DNA from: Sphingobium naphthae
GTDB taxonomy: Bacteria > Pseudomonadota > Alphaproteobacteria > Sphingomonadales > Sphingomonadaceae
Direction: 5' to 3'
Assembly (NCBI RefSeq): GCF_020782235.1
Contig: NZ_JAJGNO010000004.1
Location: 124,001-188,000 of the forward strand
DNA: 64,000 bases
Shown: positions 1 through 8,433 of the stretch, piece after piece
Layout: each line of letters starts with the position of its first letter
Position numbering within the stretch: the stretch's first letter is position 1
Notes under the pieces: model-generated
What the model was told of the DNA's origin: nothing
Databases searched by the model: none
Seen by the model: the letters and a program-made list of their open reading frames with translations, nothing else
Translations under genes and position numbers: made by a program

Positions 1-1415
1 CGGCGAGCGGCGACAGCGAGATCGAGGAACTGGCCGATCTGAAAGGCAAGCTGCCCAACAGCGCCGGGCGCATGTGGGAAGTCGCGGGCGGCGCGGCCTA
101 TATCGACGAGGGCGGCAATCTGGGCGTCTCCTTCAGCCACACCGACAATTTCTACGGCGTCCCCGTCCGCTACGCGCTCGATCCCGAGGGCGAGGCGGAA
201 GAGGTGCGGCTGCGCATGAAGCAGGACCGCGTCGACCTGCGCGGCGAAGTCGCGGTCAATGGCGGCTTCCTCGACAGCATCCGCCTGCGCGCGGGCTATG
301 CCGATTACCAGCATCAGGAAATCGAGGATACGGGCGAAGTCGGCACGACTTTCTACAATCAGTCGATGGAAAGCCGGCTGGAGTTCGTCCAGGCCAAGCG
401 CGGCGGCTGGGACGGCGCGTTCGGCGCGCAATTCTTCACCCGCCGGTTCCAGGTGATCGGTGAGGAGAAGTTCCTGCCGAAGAACGAAACCAACCAGATC
501 GGCGTCTTCACGCTGCAGTCGGTGGACTTGGGCAACACTCGCCTGGAAGGCGGCGCGCGGTTCGAACATACCAGCGTCAGCGCCGATGCCGACGAAGCCT
601 TGTTCTTCGACGGGCGCCAGCGCAGCTTCGACGCGCTGTCGGGGTCGATCGGCATCAGCCAGGCGATCATGCCCGGCTGGCGCGTGGGCCTGAACCTGTC
701 GCGCAGCGAGCGCGCGCCGTCGGCCGAGGAATTGTTCGCCCGCGGCAATCATGCCGGCACGCAGGCGTTCGAACTGGGCAATCCCGGCTTCGGCAAGGAA
801 AAGAGCTGGGGCGTGGAAGGCACGCTGCGCGGCGCGGGCGATGGCTACACCATCAACCTGTCGGCCTATCATAACTGGTTCGATGGCTATATCTACGAAA
901 GCGTGGCAGAAGACAGCGCCTGTCAGGCGGTCAATGGCGGCGAGGAGCTGGAATTCCCCTGCTACGCCTTCAACCAGGCCGATGCGCGCTATTATGGCTT
1001 CGAGGCCGAGGCGTCGGTCAAGCTGGCGCAGCTGGGTGCCTACGCCATCAATGTGGATGGCGTCGCCGATTATGTCCATGCGACCATCAAGGGCAGCGGC
1101 CCGGCGCCGCGCATTCCCCCGCTGCGCCTGCTGGGCGGGCTGGAAGCGCAGGGCGACCGCCTGTCGGCCCGCGCCGAAGTCGAGCATGTGTTCGAGCAGG
1201 ATCGCGTGACCGAGTTCGAAACGCCGACCGACGGCTTCACGATGGTCAATGCGTCGATCTCGTTCAAGCCGCTGCCCGGCAATGACCGCACCACGTTGAT
1301 GCTGTCGGCGAACAACATCTTCGACGTCGAAGCGCGCCGCCATGCGAGCTTCCTGAAGGACTATGCGCCGCTCGCCGGCCGCGACATCCGCGTGACGGCG
1401 CGCTTCTCGCTGTAA
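1..1415 (+). CDS. TonB-dependent outer-membrane receptor, C-terminal part
   Basis: The reading frame is open from the first base of the window, so the N-terminus (signal peptide, TonB box, plug) lies outside. About 470 codons are visible. They show alternating beta-strand segments rich in aromatic and charged residues, a NPGFGKEKSW-type strand typical of TonB receptor barrels, and a C-terminal strand ending in aromatic Phe (VTARFSL). It would import a siderophore, metal or other large substrate across the outer membrane with TonB energy. The substrate cannot be judged from the barrel alone. A strong hairpin follows the stop codon. Confidence 0.9.
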   Translation, partial: ASGDSEIEELADLKGKLPNSAGRMWEVAGGAAYIDEGGNLGVSFSHTDNFYGVPVRYALDPEGEAEEVRLRMKQDRVDLRGEVAVNGGFLDSIRLRAGYADYQHQEIEDTGEVGTTFYNQSMESRLEFVQAKRGGWDGAFGAQFFTRRFQVIGEEKFLPKNETNQIGVFTLQSVDLGNTRLEGGARFEHTSVSADADEALFFDGRQRSFDALSGSIGISQAIMPGWRVGLNLSRSERAPSAEELFARGNHAGTQAFELGNPGFGKEKSWGVEGTLRGAGDGYTINLSAYHNWFDGYIYESVAEDSACQAVNGGEELEFPCYAFNQADARYYGFEAEASVKLAQLGAYAINVDGVADYVHATIKGSGPAPRIPPLRLLGGLEAQGDRLSARAEVEHVFEQDRVTEFETPTDGFTMVNASISFKPLPGNDRTTLMLSANNIFDVEARRHASFLKDYAPLAGRDIRVTARFSL

Positions 1416-1422
1416 CAACGCC

Positions 1423-1454
1423 GATCAGGGCCGGGCGCGCACCCGGCCCTGATC
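1423..1454. terminator. Strong hairpin after the TonB receptor gene
   Basis: Perfect 13-bp inverted repeat (GATCAGGGCCGGG / CCCGGCCCTGATC) with a 6-nt loop, starting 7 nt after the receptor stop codon. No clear T tract follows, so it may act as a factor-assisted terminator or an mRNA-stabilising 3' end rather than a textbook intrinsic terminator. Confidence 0.6.
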
Positions 1455-1495
1455 CAGGTGATTGCGCGATGTGACGTTTCTGTTACACGCGCGCG

Positions 1496-2611
1496 ATGCG
1501 CCAGATCGCCGCCCTGCCCTATACCACCGCCGCCGACGGATCGATGCAGATATTGCTCATCACGTCGCGCGACACGCGGCGCTGGGTCATTCCCAAGGGC
1601 AATCGCATCAAGGGGCTGGCGGGCCATCGCGCCGCCGAACTGGAAGCCTATGAGGAAGCGGGGATCCAGGGCATCGCCTGTCCCGCGCCCATCGGCCGCT
1701 ACCGATATGACAAGCGCCGCCGCAAGGGCAGATCGCGCGAGGCGATGGTGGAGGTGTTTCCGCTCGCCGTCACACGCCATCTGACCCAATGGCCCGAACA
1801 GGGGCAGCGCGAACTGCGCTGGTTCTCGCTCGCCGACGCTGCACAGGCGGTGGACGAGCCCGACCTTCAAGACATCATCGCTCGCTTCCGCGAGCCACCG
1901 GCCGATCCCGGCTGGTTCTTCCGCATGCTGCTCGCGCTGCGCGACCGGCAGAATGAAAGGACAGGATTATTGCGCTGGTTTCATGCGCTGATGCCAAAAC
2001 AGGGCCGCTTCTTCGACCAATTTGAGGATCATGCCGCAACGCTGGGGGCGGGCGCCGACGCGCTGGCGCGGCTGATGCAGGGCGGGCCGGGCATGGCCGA
2101 CCAGATCCGCACCATTTCCGACCAGGAACATGCCGCCGACGACATCATCCGCGACGTGTTGCAGGATGTGCGCCGCATCTTCGTCACTCCGTTCGACCGC
2201 AGCGCCATTACCGACCTGATCGGCGTGATGGACGATGCGATCGACCAGATGAACCAGACCGCCAAGGCGGTGGCGCTCTACGAAGTCACGACATTTCCGC
2301 CGCAGATGCAGGATATGAGCGCGCTGATCGTCGAATGCGCGCGCATCACGCAGGAAGCGATGCCGCTGCTGCGATCGCTCAACCTCAACGCCGCGCGGCT
2401 GCACGACCTGACCGAGCGGCTGGTGAAGCTGGAGGGCCATGCCGACCTGCTGCATGAGGACGGGCTGAAGGCGCTCTACGTCGCCGCGCGGGAGGGCAAC
2501 CCCATGGACTTCATCGTCGGCCGGGAAATCTACAGCCATCTGGAAAAGGTCACCGACCGGTTCGAGGATGTCGCCAATGAGATTTCGGGCCTGGTCATCG
2601 ACCACGCCTGA
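1496..2611 (+). CDS. NUDIX hydrolase fused to DUF47/PhoU-like phosphate-transport accessory domain
   Basis: 371 codons. Residues 1 to about 145 form a NUDIX domain of the diphosphoinositol-polyphosphate/Ap4A-hydrolase type (RRWVIPKGN... then EAYEEAGI). In the NUDIX box the catalytic Glu cluster is kept, but the usual first Glu and the Arg before the Glu are both Leu. Residues from about 159 onward match DUF47, the PhoU-like helical partner of PiT transporters (LRWFHALMPKQGRFF start, later DRFEDVANEISG). The frame runs through without a stop. A TTG codon at 1970 with AAAGGA 8 nt upstream lies exactly where stand-alone DUF47 proteins begin, so the DUF47 part may also be made alone. The PiT gene starts 10 nt downstream, indicating one phosphate-uptake operon. 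Confidence 0.85.
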   Translation: MRQIAALPYTTAADGSMQILLITSRDTRRWVIPKGNRIKGLAGHRAAELEAYEEAGIQGIACPAPIGRYRYDKRRRKGRSREAMVEVFPLAVTRHLTQWPEQGQRELRWFSLADAAQAVDEPDLQDIIARFREPPADPGWFFRMLLALRDRQNERTGLLRWFHALMPKQGRFFDQFEDHAATLGAGADALARLMQGGPGMADQIRTISDQEHAADDIIRDVLQDVRRIFVTPFDRSAITDLIGVMDDAIDQMNQTAKAVALYEVTTFPPQMQDMSALIVECARITQEAMPLLRSLNLNAARLHDLTERLVKLEGHADLLHEDGLKALYVAAREGNPMDFIVGREIYSHLEKVTDRFEDVANEISGLVIDHA

Positions 2612-2621
2612 ACCGACCATC

Positions 2622-3620
2622 ATGGAACCCATCGCCCTGCCCCTGCTGATCGCGCTGATCGGCGTCGCCCTGCTGTTCGATTTCCTGAACGGGCTGCACG
2701 ACGCCGCCAACTCGATCGCGACGATCGTGTCGACTCGCGTCCTCAAGCCGCACTATGCGGTCGCCTGGGCCGCCTTCTTCAACTTCATCGCCTTCCTCTT
2801 CTTCGGCCTGCATGTCGCGACCACGGTGGGCAAGGGGATCGTCGACGCCAGCATCATCGACCCGCAGCTGATCTTCGGCGCGCTGATGGGGGCGATAGCC
2901 TGGAACCTCATCACCTGGGGGCTGGGCATCCCATCCTCGTCCAGCCACGCCCTGATCGGCGGGCTGCTGGGCGCGGGCTTGTCCAAGGCGGGGCTGTCCG
3001 CCGTGGTGTGGAGCGGCGTGTTCAAGACCAGCATCGCCATCGTCCTGTCGCCTGCCGTCGGGCTGTTCCTGGCGCTGATGCTGGTGCTGCTCATCAGCTG
3101 GATCTTCCGCCGCTTCACGCCGCAGGGGGCGGACCGGGTGTTCCGCAAGCTGCAGCTGGTGTCCGCCTCGCTTTATTCGCTGGGACATGGCGGCAATGAC
3201 GCGCAGAAAACGATGGGGATCATCGCCGTCCTGCTCTATTCGCAGGGGATGCTGGGCGGCACATTCCATGTGCCCTTCTGGGTGGTGATCAGCTGCCAGG
3301 CGGCGATGGGGCTGGGCACGTTGCTGGGCGGGTGGAAGATCGTCCACACCATGGGATCGAAGATCACGCGGCTGACCCCGGCCCAGGGCTTTTGCGCGGA
3401 AACGGGTGGGGCGATCACCTTGTTCATGGCGACGCATCTGGGCGTGCCGGTGTCGACCACGCACACCATTACCGGGGCGATCGTGGGCGTGGGCGCGTCG
3501 CGGCGATTGTCGGCGGTGCGCTGGAACGTGGCCTCGCGGATCGTCATCGCCTGGGTCGTCACCCTGCCCGCCGCGGCCGTGATCGGCGCGCTGTTCTACG
3601 GGCTGACCCAGCTCTTCTGA
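2622..3620 (+). CDS. Inorganic phosphate transporter, PiT family
   Basis: 332 aa, multi-pass inner-membrane protein. It carries the two diagnostic PiT repeats: NGLHDAANSIATIVSTRVL near residue 22 in the N-terminal half and GHGGNDAQKTMGII in the second half, plus GxPSSSSHAL and PVSTTHTITG motifs. PiT proteins import metal-phosphate by proton symport. I chose ATG 2622 over an upstream in-frame ATG inside the DUF47 gene because it begins right at the first membrane segment and does not overlap. Co-transcription with the DUF47 protein is the usual arrangement, and DUF47 is known as a Pit accessory or regulator. Confidence 0.93.
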   Translation: MEPIALPLLIALIGVALLFDFLNGLHDAANSIATIVSTRVLKPHYAVAWAAFFNFIAFLFFGLHVATTVGKGIVDASIIDPQLIFGALMGAIAWNLITWGLGIPSSSSHALIGGLLGAGLSKAGLSAVVWSGVFKTSIAIVLSPAVGLFLALMLVLLISWIFRRFTPQGADRVFRKLQLVSASLYSLGHGGNDAQKTMGIIAVLLYSQGMLGGTFHVPFWVVISCQAAMGLGTLLGGWKIVHTMGSKITRLTPAQGFCAETGGAITLFMATHLGVPVSTTHTITGAIVGVGASRRLSAVRWNVASRIVIAWVVTLPAAAVIGALFYGLTQLF

Positions 3621-3680
3621 TCATGATGCGGGCGCAGCCGGTTGCGCGCCGCGCCCGTTCCCCTCCCTACATCCGCGCTG

Positions 3681-3866
3681 TCAGGCCACGCGGCCGAGGC
3701 GGTGATAGAGATTGGCATATTTGACCGAGTCCGGCTGATCCTGCACCTCGCGCAGATAATGCGCGATGGCGGTGCGGATCAGGCTGAAATCCTCCTGGCT
3801 GAACACCGCACGCGACCGCGCGGGTTCGGGATGGCCGTTGGTCGGTTCGATCGTCTGGCTCTGCAT
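3681..3866 (-). CDS. Small hypothetical protein (61 aa)
   Basis: Polar, helix-forming protein with the C-terminal stretch FSLIRTAIAHYLREVQD followed by KYANLYHRLGRV. I do not recognise a named domain. The ATG at 3866 was chosen because a good ribosome-binding sequence (AAGGATGAGGA) lies just upstream. An ATG 23 codons further up is possible but falls inside a palindrome. It is divergent from the XRE regulator at 4008, and the two share a palindrome-rich 140-bp intergenic region, so the regulator may control it. Confidence 0.6.
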   Translation of the reverse strand: MQSQTIEPTNGHPEPARSRAVFSQEDFSLIRTAIAHYLREVQDQPDSVKYANLYHRLGRVA

Positions 3867-3917
3867 GTCCTCATCCTTCGTGGCTGCGCCCGTCATCGGG
3901 CCATGGACAGCGAAATA

Positions 3918-3933
3918 GACAGGCGTGCCTGTC
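3918..3933. promoter_or_regulatory. Palindrome, possible operator
   Basis: Perfect inverted repeat GACAGGC-GT-GCCTGTC in the divergent intergenic region between the 61-aa protein and the XRE-family regulator. Its position suggests an operator for the regulator. No footprint or consensus is known to me for this site. Confidence 0.45.
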
Positions 3934-3982
3934 ATTTACAGGCCGATGAGTGGCGGCGTGTCACGATCCTGCTTTGCCATTT

Positions 3983-3997
3983 TGTCATTCTATGACA
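3983..3997. promoter_or_regulatory. Palindrome just upstream of the XRE regulator, possible autoregulatory operator
   Basis: Perfect inverted repeat TGTCAT-TCT-ATGACA ending 10 bp before the regulator's ATG. Further TGTC motifs lie on both sides of it. Placement over the start region fits autorepression, which is common for XRE-family proteins. Confidence 0.5.
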
Positions 3998-4007
3998 TTC
4001 TGTCCAT

Positions 4008-5417
4008 ATGGCTGAACCGGCGGATCGCAAACTCTATCTGGGCCCCAAGCTGCGGGTGCTGCGCCGCGAACTGGGGCTGAACCAGACGCAGATGGCGGAG
4101 GAGCTGGGCATATCGCCGAGCTATCTCAATCATCTCGAGCGCAATCAGCGGCCGTTGACGGCGCAGATGCTGCTGCGGCTGGCCAATACCTATGACATCG
4201 ACATTCGCGACTTCACCGCCCCGGCGGCCGAGGGCGGGCCGCGCGAATTAGGGGAGATTCTGTCCGACGCGCTGGTGCGCGACATTGGCGTCACGCGCGA
4301 CGAGGTGCTGGAGGTTGCGGAAAACTACCCCGGCGTCACCGAAGCGGTGGCGCGCTTCTATCGCGCGCTGAGCGACCTGCGCCGCGTGCCGGGCGCGACG
4401 CTGGCGGGCGCAGAACGCCCCCCGCTGGTCGCGCCGGTCGACTGGCTGCGCGAGATGATCGCGCGCGCGGGCAACTATTTCGCCGAGATCGACGCCGGCG
4501 CCGAATCGATCGCGGCGGACTTACCGGAAGACCCCGCTCTGTCGCAGGCGGCGCTGCGCACGCGGCTGAAGGACCGGCATGGCATGAGCGTGCAGATCGT
4601 GCGCGGCGACCTCATCGCCGGGCGGCTGCGCCATTATGACATGCATCGCCGCCGCCTGATGCTGAGCGAGCGGCTGCCGGCGTCCGGGCGGCTGTTCGCC
4701 ATCGCCTGGCATCTGGTCGCGCAGGACCTGGCCGATGCGATCGCCGCCCAGGTCGCGCGCGCCGCGCCGCCCGACGAGGATAGCCGCAGGCTCGCGACGA
4801 TCGCGCTCACCAACTATGCCGCCGCCGCGCTGGTCATGCCCTATGACCGGTTCCGCCAGGCGGCCGAGCAGAGCCGGCACGACCTGCCCTTGCTGTGCGA
4901 CCGGTTCGGCGTCTCGATCGAGCAGCTGGCGCATCGGCTCACCAGCCTCAACCGCACCGGCGCGCGCGGCGTGCCCTTCTTCATGGCGAAAATCGACCGG
5001 GCGGGGCAGATCGCCAAGCGCTTCGATGGCGAGGCGTGGCCTTTCGCCCGCTATGGCGGCACCTGTCCGCGCTGGGATGCGCATGGCGCGCCTGCGTCCG
5101 GGACGGTCGCGAGCCAGCTGATCGAGACGGTGGAGGGCAAGCGCTTCGTCACGCTGGCCATCGGCCTGCCGCGCGGCGCGACGCAGGCGCGCGGGCGGTC
5201 CGTGATCGCGCTGGGCTGCGAAGCGAAACATGCCGCCCGCATCGTCCATGCCGATGGCCTGGATGCCGAGCGCGGCGAGGCGACCGGCGTGGGCCCCAGC
5301 TGTCCGCTCTGCGAACGGCGGGCCTGCCCCGACCGGGCGCTGCCCCCGCTCACGCGCGCGCTCGACCTCCACAGCTATGAGCGCACCGCCGCGCCCTATC
5401 CGTTTCGCAGGGTATGA
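4008..5417 (+). CDS. XRE-family regulator of the short-chain fatty acyl (ScfR/RamB-like) type
   Basis: 469 aa. An N-terminal Cro/C1 helix-turn-helix (residues about 12-66, LRRELGLNQTQMAEELGISPSYLNHLERN) is followed by an IrrE/ImmA-like central region. The C-terminal domain has a Cys cluster (CPLCERRACPDRALPP), as seen in the DUF2083 family of short-chain-acyl-sensing regulators. Relatives control propionate, glyoxylate or acetate metabolism, but no such pathway genes are adjacent here, so the target set is unknown. Two palindromes lie upstream. It converges on tatC. Confidence 0.85.
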   Translation: MAEPADRKLYLGPKLRVLRRELGLNQTQMAEELGISPSYLNHLERNQRPLTAQMLLRLANTYDIDIRDFTAPAAEGGPRELGEILSDALVRDIGVTRDEVLEVAENYPGVTEAVARFYRALSDLRRVPGATLAGAERPPLVAPVDWLREMIARAGNYFAEIDAGAESIAADLPEDPALSQAALRTRLKDRHGMSVQIVRGDLIAGRLRHYDMHRRRLMLSERLPASGRLFAIAWHLVAQDLADAIAAQVARAAPPDEDSRRLATIALTNYAAAALVMPYDRFRQAAEQSRHDLPLLCDRFGVSIEQLAHRLTSLNRTGARGVPFFMAKIDRAGQIAKRFDGEAWPFARYGGTCPRWDAHGAPASGTVASQLIETVEGKRFVTLAIGLPRGATQARGRSVIALGCEAKHAARIVHADGLDAERGEATGVGPSCPLCERRACPDRALPPLTRALDLHSYERTAAPYPFRRV

Positions 5418-5451
5418 CGTCGGGAAGTCGAGGCGCTGCCCCTGCCGCCGG

Positions 5452-6231
5452 TCAGGCGGCGGCTTCTTCCGCGTCCTCGACGTCGCTCTTGTTGCGGTCG
5501 GTGAACCAGATGGCGATGATCGTGACTTCGTAGAGCAGCAGCAGCGGGATGGCGAGCATCAGCTGCGACACGACGTCGGGCGGGGTCAGAACCGCGGCCA
5601 GGACGAAGGCGGCGACGATCATGTAGCGGCGCAGGCCGATCAGCTGCGCCCGCGTCACGAAGCCCGCGCGGTTGAGCAGCATCAGCAGCACCGGCATCAG
5701 GAAGCTGATGCCGAAGGCGAGGATGAACTGCATGACAAGGCCCAGATAGGCGTCGGCGCTGGGCAGCGCCTCGACCGACAGGCCGCTGCTGTCGCCCTGA
5801 AATTCCAGGAAGAAGTGGAAGGCGGTGGGCATCACCACGAAATAGGCGAGGCTGGCGCCCATGGCGAAGAGGAAGGGCGTCGCCAGGATGAAGGGCAGCA
5901 GCGCCTTCTTCTCCCGCGCATAGAGCCCCGGCGCGACAAAGGCCCAGAGCTGGTTGGCGATGATCGGGAAAGACAGGCAGAAGGCGCCGAAAAAGGCGAT
6001 CTTCACCTGCACGAAAAAGGCTTCATACAGCTTGGTATAGACCAGCCGGCCGCCGCCGTCGCCAAAGGCTTCCTTGAGCGGATGGACCAGGATGGCGAAG
6101 AGCTGTTCGGAAAAATAGAAGCAGAGCGCGCCGGTGATCACCAGCGCATAGACGCATTTGAGCAGGCGGCTGCGCAGCTCGATCAGATGGTCGAGCAGGG
6201 GCGCCTTGCTGTCGTCAATGTCGTTGATCAT
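5452..6231 (-). CDS. tatC: Sec-independent protein translocase subunit TatC
   Basis: 259 aa with six predicted membrane spans and the family's N-terminal signature ([15 protein letters not shown]) and the conserved periplasmic/cytosolic Pro and Glu-containing loops. TatC is the receptor for twin-arginine signal peptides in the inner membrane. Its ATG overlaps the tatB stop by 4 nt (ATGA), indicating translational coupling. It is the last gene of the glmS-scpAB-tatABC run and converges with the XRE regulator. A Tat substrate candidate (DUF885 protein) lies at 20.6 kb. Confidence 0.96.
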   Translation of the reverse strand: MINDIDDSKAPLLDHLIELRSRLLKCVYALVITGALCFYFSEQLFAILVHPLKEAFGDGGGRLVYTKLYEAFFVQVKIAFFGAFCLSFPIIANQLWAFVAPGLYAREKKALLPFILATPFLFAMGASLAYFVVMPTAFHFFLEFQGDSSGLSVEALPSADAYLGLVMQFILAFGISFLMPVLLMLLNRAGFVTRAQLIGLRRYMIVAAFVLAAVLTPPDVVSQLMLAIPLLLLYEVTIIAIWFTDRNKSDVEDAEEAAA

Positions 6232-6761
6232 GCCGCAGCGTCACCCTTGCGGGCTTCGGCGACGCCTTCGGGCGCGGCGGGCGCCTGCGCTACATAGGGC
6301 GGGCTGTCGGTGGCGGGCGATGCTACGGGTGCGGGTGCAGGAGCAGGTGCGGGCCGCGATTCGGCGACGAAGGCCGGCTTGGGCGCGGGCTTGGCGGGCT
6401 CGGCGACATAGGGCGGCTTTTCGGACGCGGCGGGCGCGTCCGCTTCGACGCTGTCGGAGCCGCTGGCGGCATCGGCCACCGGGGTGACATCGTCGGGCGG
6501 GGGCAGCGCGTCGGTGGCCGGCGCGGGCGGATGATCTTCCATGATGCGCTTATTCTGAGCCGCCCATTTCTTTTCCAGCTCTTCCAGCTCCACTTCACGC
6601 ACCATGGCGTCGATGCCGGTGCGGAAATGGCGGGCCATGCCCTGCGCCTTGCCCACGATCTGCCCCACCTTGTAGAGCGCGCGCGGCAGGTCCTTCGGAC
6701 CGATCACGATCACCGCAATGATCACGATCACTAGAAATTCGGTCGAATCGATGCCAAACAT
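6228..6761 (-). CDS. tatB: Sec-independent protein translocase subunit TatB
   Basis: 177 aa. An N-terminal membrane helix with the [11 protein letters not shown]...IGPKDLP motif is followed by an amphipathic helix. The C-terminal tail is long, Pro/Ala-rich and of low complexity, with repeated [10 protein letters not shown]-like segments, which is usual for alphaproteobacterial TatB. It forms the twin-arginine signal-binding site with TatC. The gene lies 29 nt after tatA and overlaps tatC. Confidence 0.95.
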   Translation of the reverse strand: MFGIDSTEFLVIVIIAVIVIGPKDLPRALYKVGQIVGKAQGMARHFRTGIDAMVREVELEELEKKWAAQNKRIMEDHPPAPATDALPPPDDVTPVADAASGSDSVEADAPAASEKPPYVAEPAKPAPKPAFVAESRPAPAPAPAPVASPATDSPPYVAQAPAAPEGVAEARKGDAAA

Positions 6762-6790
6762 GCGCGACTACCGGCCCGGAGGTTGAAGGA

Positions 6791-7033
6791 TCAGGCCTTG
6801 GTCTTTTCTTCCGTGGTCGCGCTGGGCGCGTCCTGTTCGGGCACGCGATGGCCCTCGATGCGGGTCGCGGGCTTGGCGGCGGAGGCATCATCCTCGTCGT
6901 CGGCCATGCCCTTCTTGAAGCTCTTGATGCCCTTGGCCACGTCGCCCATCAGGCCCGAAATGCGACCGCCGCCAAACAGCAGCATGACGACCAGGAGCAC
7001 GATCACCCAGTGCATCAGCGAGAAGGAACCCAT
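6791..7033 (-). CDS. tatA: Sec-independent protein translocase subunit TatA
   Basis: 80 aa. One N-terminal membrane helix ([35 protein letters not shown]) carries the hinge and amphipathic helix of pore-forming TatA, followed by a short charged tail. TatA oligomers form the passage for folded proteins. It lies 27 nt downstream of scpB and upstream of tatB. Confidence 0.95.
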   Translation of the reverse strand: MGSFSLMHWVIVLLVVMLLFGGGRISGLMGDVAKGIKSFKKGMADDEDDASAAKPATRIEGHRVPEQDAPSATTEEKTKA

Positions 7034-7060
7034 AATATTTACTCCTAGCAGAGGGCCTAT

Positions 7061-7651
7061 CTAGGCCTCTTCCTCGTCATTTTCCAGAACGGATTGGCCG
7101 CCCAGACCCTCCAGCGCCAGATCGACCGGATCGAGCAGCCCGGCGGCGCGCAAATCCTCTATCCCCGGCAGGTCACGGCGGCTGCTAAGGCCGAAATGTG
7201 ACAGGAATTCTACGCTGGTCGCGTATATCAGCGGCCGACCCGGCACTTCGCGGCGTCCCGCCGGCCGCACCCAGCCCGCCTCCATCAGCACGTCCAGCGT
7301 GCCCTTGGCGACCTGAACGCCGCGGATCGCCTCGATCTCGGCGCGGCTGACCGGCTCATGATAGGCGATGATCGCGAGCGTCTCCATCGCCGCGCGCGAC
7401 AATTTGCGCGGCTCGTCCTTTTCTCGGCGCAGGATATGGGCGAGGTCAGGCGCGGTCTGGAAATGCCAGCGCCCACCCCGCTCGACCAGGTTGACGCCGC
7501 GTCCGGCATAAGCGTCGGCAAGGGTCGCCAGCGCGCCGGCAATGTCGCCTTCGCCGACATGCAGCTTCAGCTCTCCCGGCGTCATCGGCGCTTCGGCGAC
7601 GAACAGGGCGGCTTCGACCGCGCGCAGATAATCGTCGGGCTCCGCGGTCAT
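7061..7651 (-). CDS. scpB: Segregation and condensation protein B
   Basis: 196 aa winged-helix protein with the ScpB signature segments ALFVAEAPMTPGEL near the N-terminus and AAMETLAIIAYHEPVSRAEIEAIRGV in the middle. It forms the SMC-ScpAB condensin complex that organises newly replicated DNA. Its ATG overlaps the scpA stop by 4 nt, as usual for this pair. The tail is acidic. Confidence 0.95.
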   Translation of the reverse strand: MTAEPDDYLRAVEAALFVAEAPMTPGELKLHVGEGDIAGALATLADAYAGRGVNLVERGGRWHFQTAPDLAHILRREKDEPRKLSRAAMETLAIIAYHEPVSRAEIEAIRGVQVAKGTLDVLMEAGWVRPAGRREVPGRPLIYATSVEFLSHFGLSSRRDLPGIEDLRAAGLLDPVDLALEGLGGQSVLENDEEEA

Positions 7652-8433
7652 GCCTGCACCCTTCCCGGCGCCGCGGCGCGCAGGTAGATGGGCTGGAATA
7701 TCCCGTCCTGCTGGATGTCGAGCCGCCCCTGCCGCGCCAGTTCCAGCGCCGCGACGAAGCTGCTCGCCAGGGCCGACCGGGCCTTGAGCGCATCGAGATG
7801 GTCGGGCAGGAAGGATTCGAGCCGCGTCCAGTCCAGCGCCGCGCCCACCAGCGCGCCGACGCGCTGGATCGCTTCGTCCAGCGTCATCACCGGGCGCACG
7901 GCGATGGTGTGGACCACCGGCTGGGTGCGCGCGCGGATCTGGCCATAGGCCTGTATGAGGTCATAGAGGCTCGCCCGCCACTGCGCCTTCTTCACCAGCC
8001 GCAATCCTTCGGGGCGGCGGCGGCGGAACACGTCGCGGCCGATGCGGTCGCGCGCCATCAGCCGCGCCGCCGCGTCACGCATGGCGTGAAGCCGCTGCAG
8101 CCGCAATTGCAGGCGCAGCGCCAGTTCCTCGGGGCTGGGGTCCGGCTGCTCGGCGCGGGGCAGCAGCAACGCGGATTTGAGATAGGCGAGCCAGGCCGCC
8201 ATCACCAGATAATCGGCGGCGAGTTCCAGCTTGAGCTGCCGCGCCCCTTCGATGAAGGCCAGATATTGCTGCGTGAGCGCGAGGATGGAAATTTCGCGCA
8301 GATCGACCTTCTGGCTGCGCGCCAGCGTCAGCAGCAGGTCCAGCGGCCCTTCCCAATGCGCGAAGCTGACCGTCAGCATCTCCGGCCGCGCCGCGCGGCT
8401 GTCTTCGGGCGGCGCGAACAGATCCTCGCTCAC
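7648..8433 (-). CDS. scpA: Segregation and condensation protein A
   Basis: 261 aa kleisin. The N-terminal domain has FAHWEGPLDLLLTLARSQKVDL, the diagnostic ScpA motif that binds the SMC neck. The C-terminal part would bind the SMC head. I chose the GTG at 8433 because it overlaps the glmS stop in a GTGA tetrad. An internal ATG just before the kleisin motif is the alternative. The upstream open frame is only the shadow of glmS. Linked tightly to scpB. Confidence 0.93.
   Translation of the reverse strand: MSEDLFAPPEDSRAARPEMLTVSFAHWEGPLDLLLTLARSQKVDLREISILALTQQYLAFIEGARQLKLELAADYLVMAAWLAYLKSALLLPRAEQPDPSPEELALRLQLRLQRLHAMRDAAARLMARDRIGRDVFRRRRPEGLRLVKKAQWRASLYDLIQAYGQIRARTQPVVHTIAVRPVMTLDEAIQRVGALVGAALDWTRLESFLPDHLDALKARSALASSFVAALELARQGRLDIQQDGIFQPIYLRAAAPGRVQA

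Noticed and set aside
3642-3995. Plus-strand frame over the 61-aa minus-strand gene
   Set aside because: Overlaps the minus-strand gene with a good ribosome site and both palindromes. The protein sequence looks like an antisense frame.
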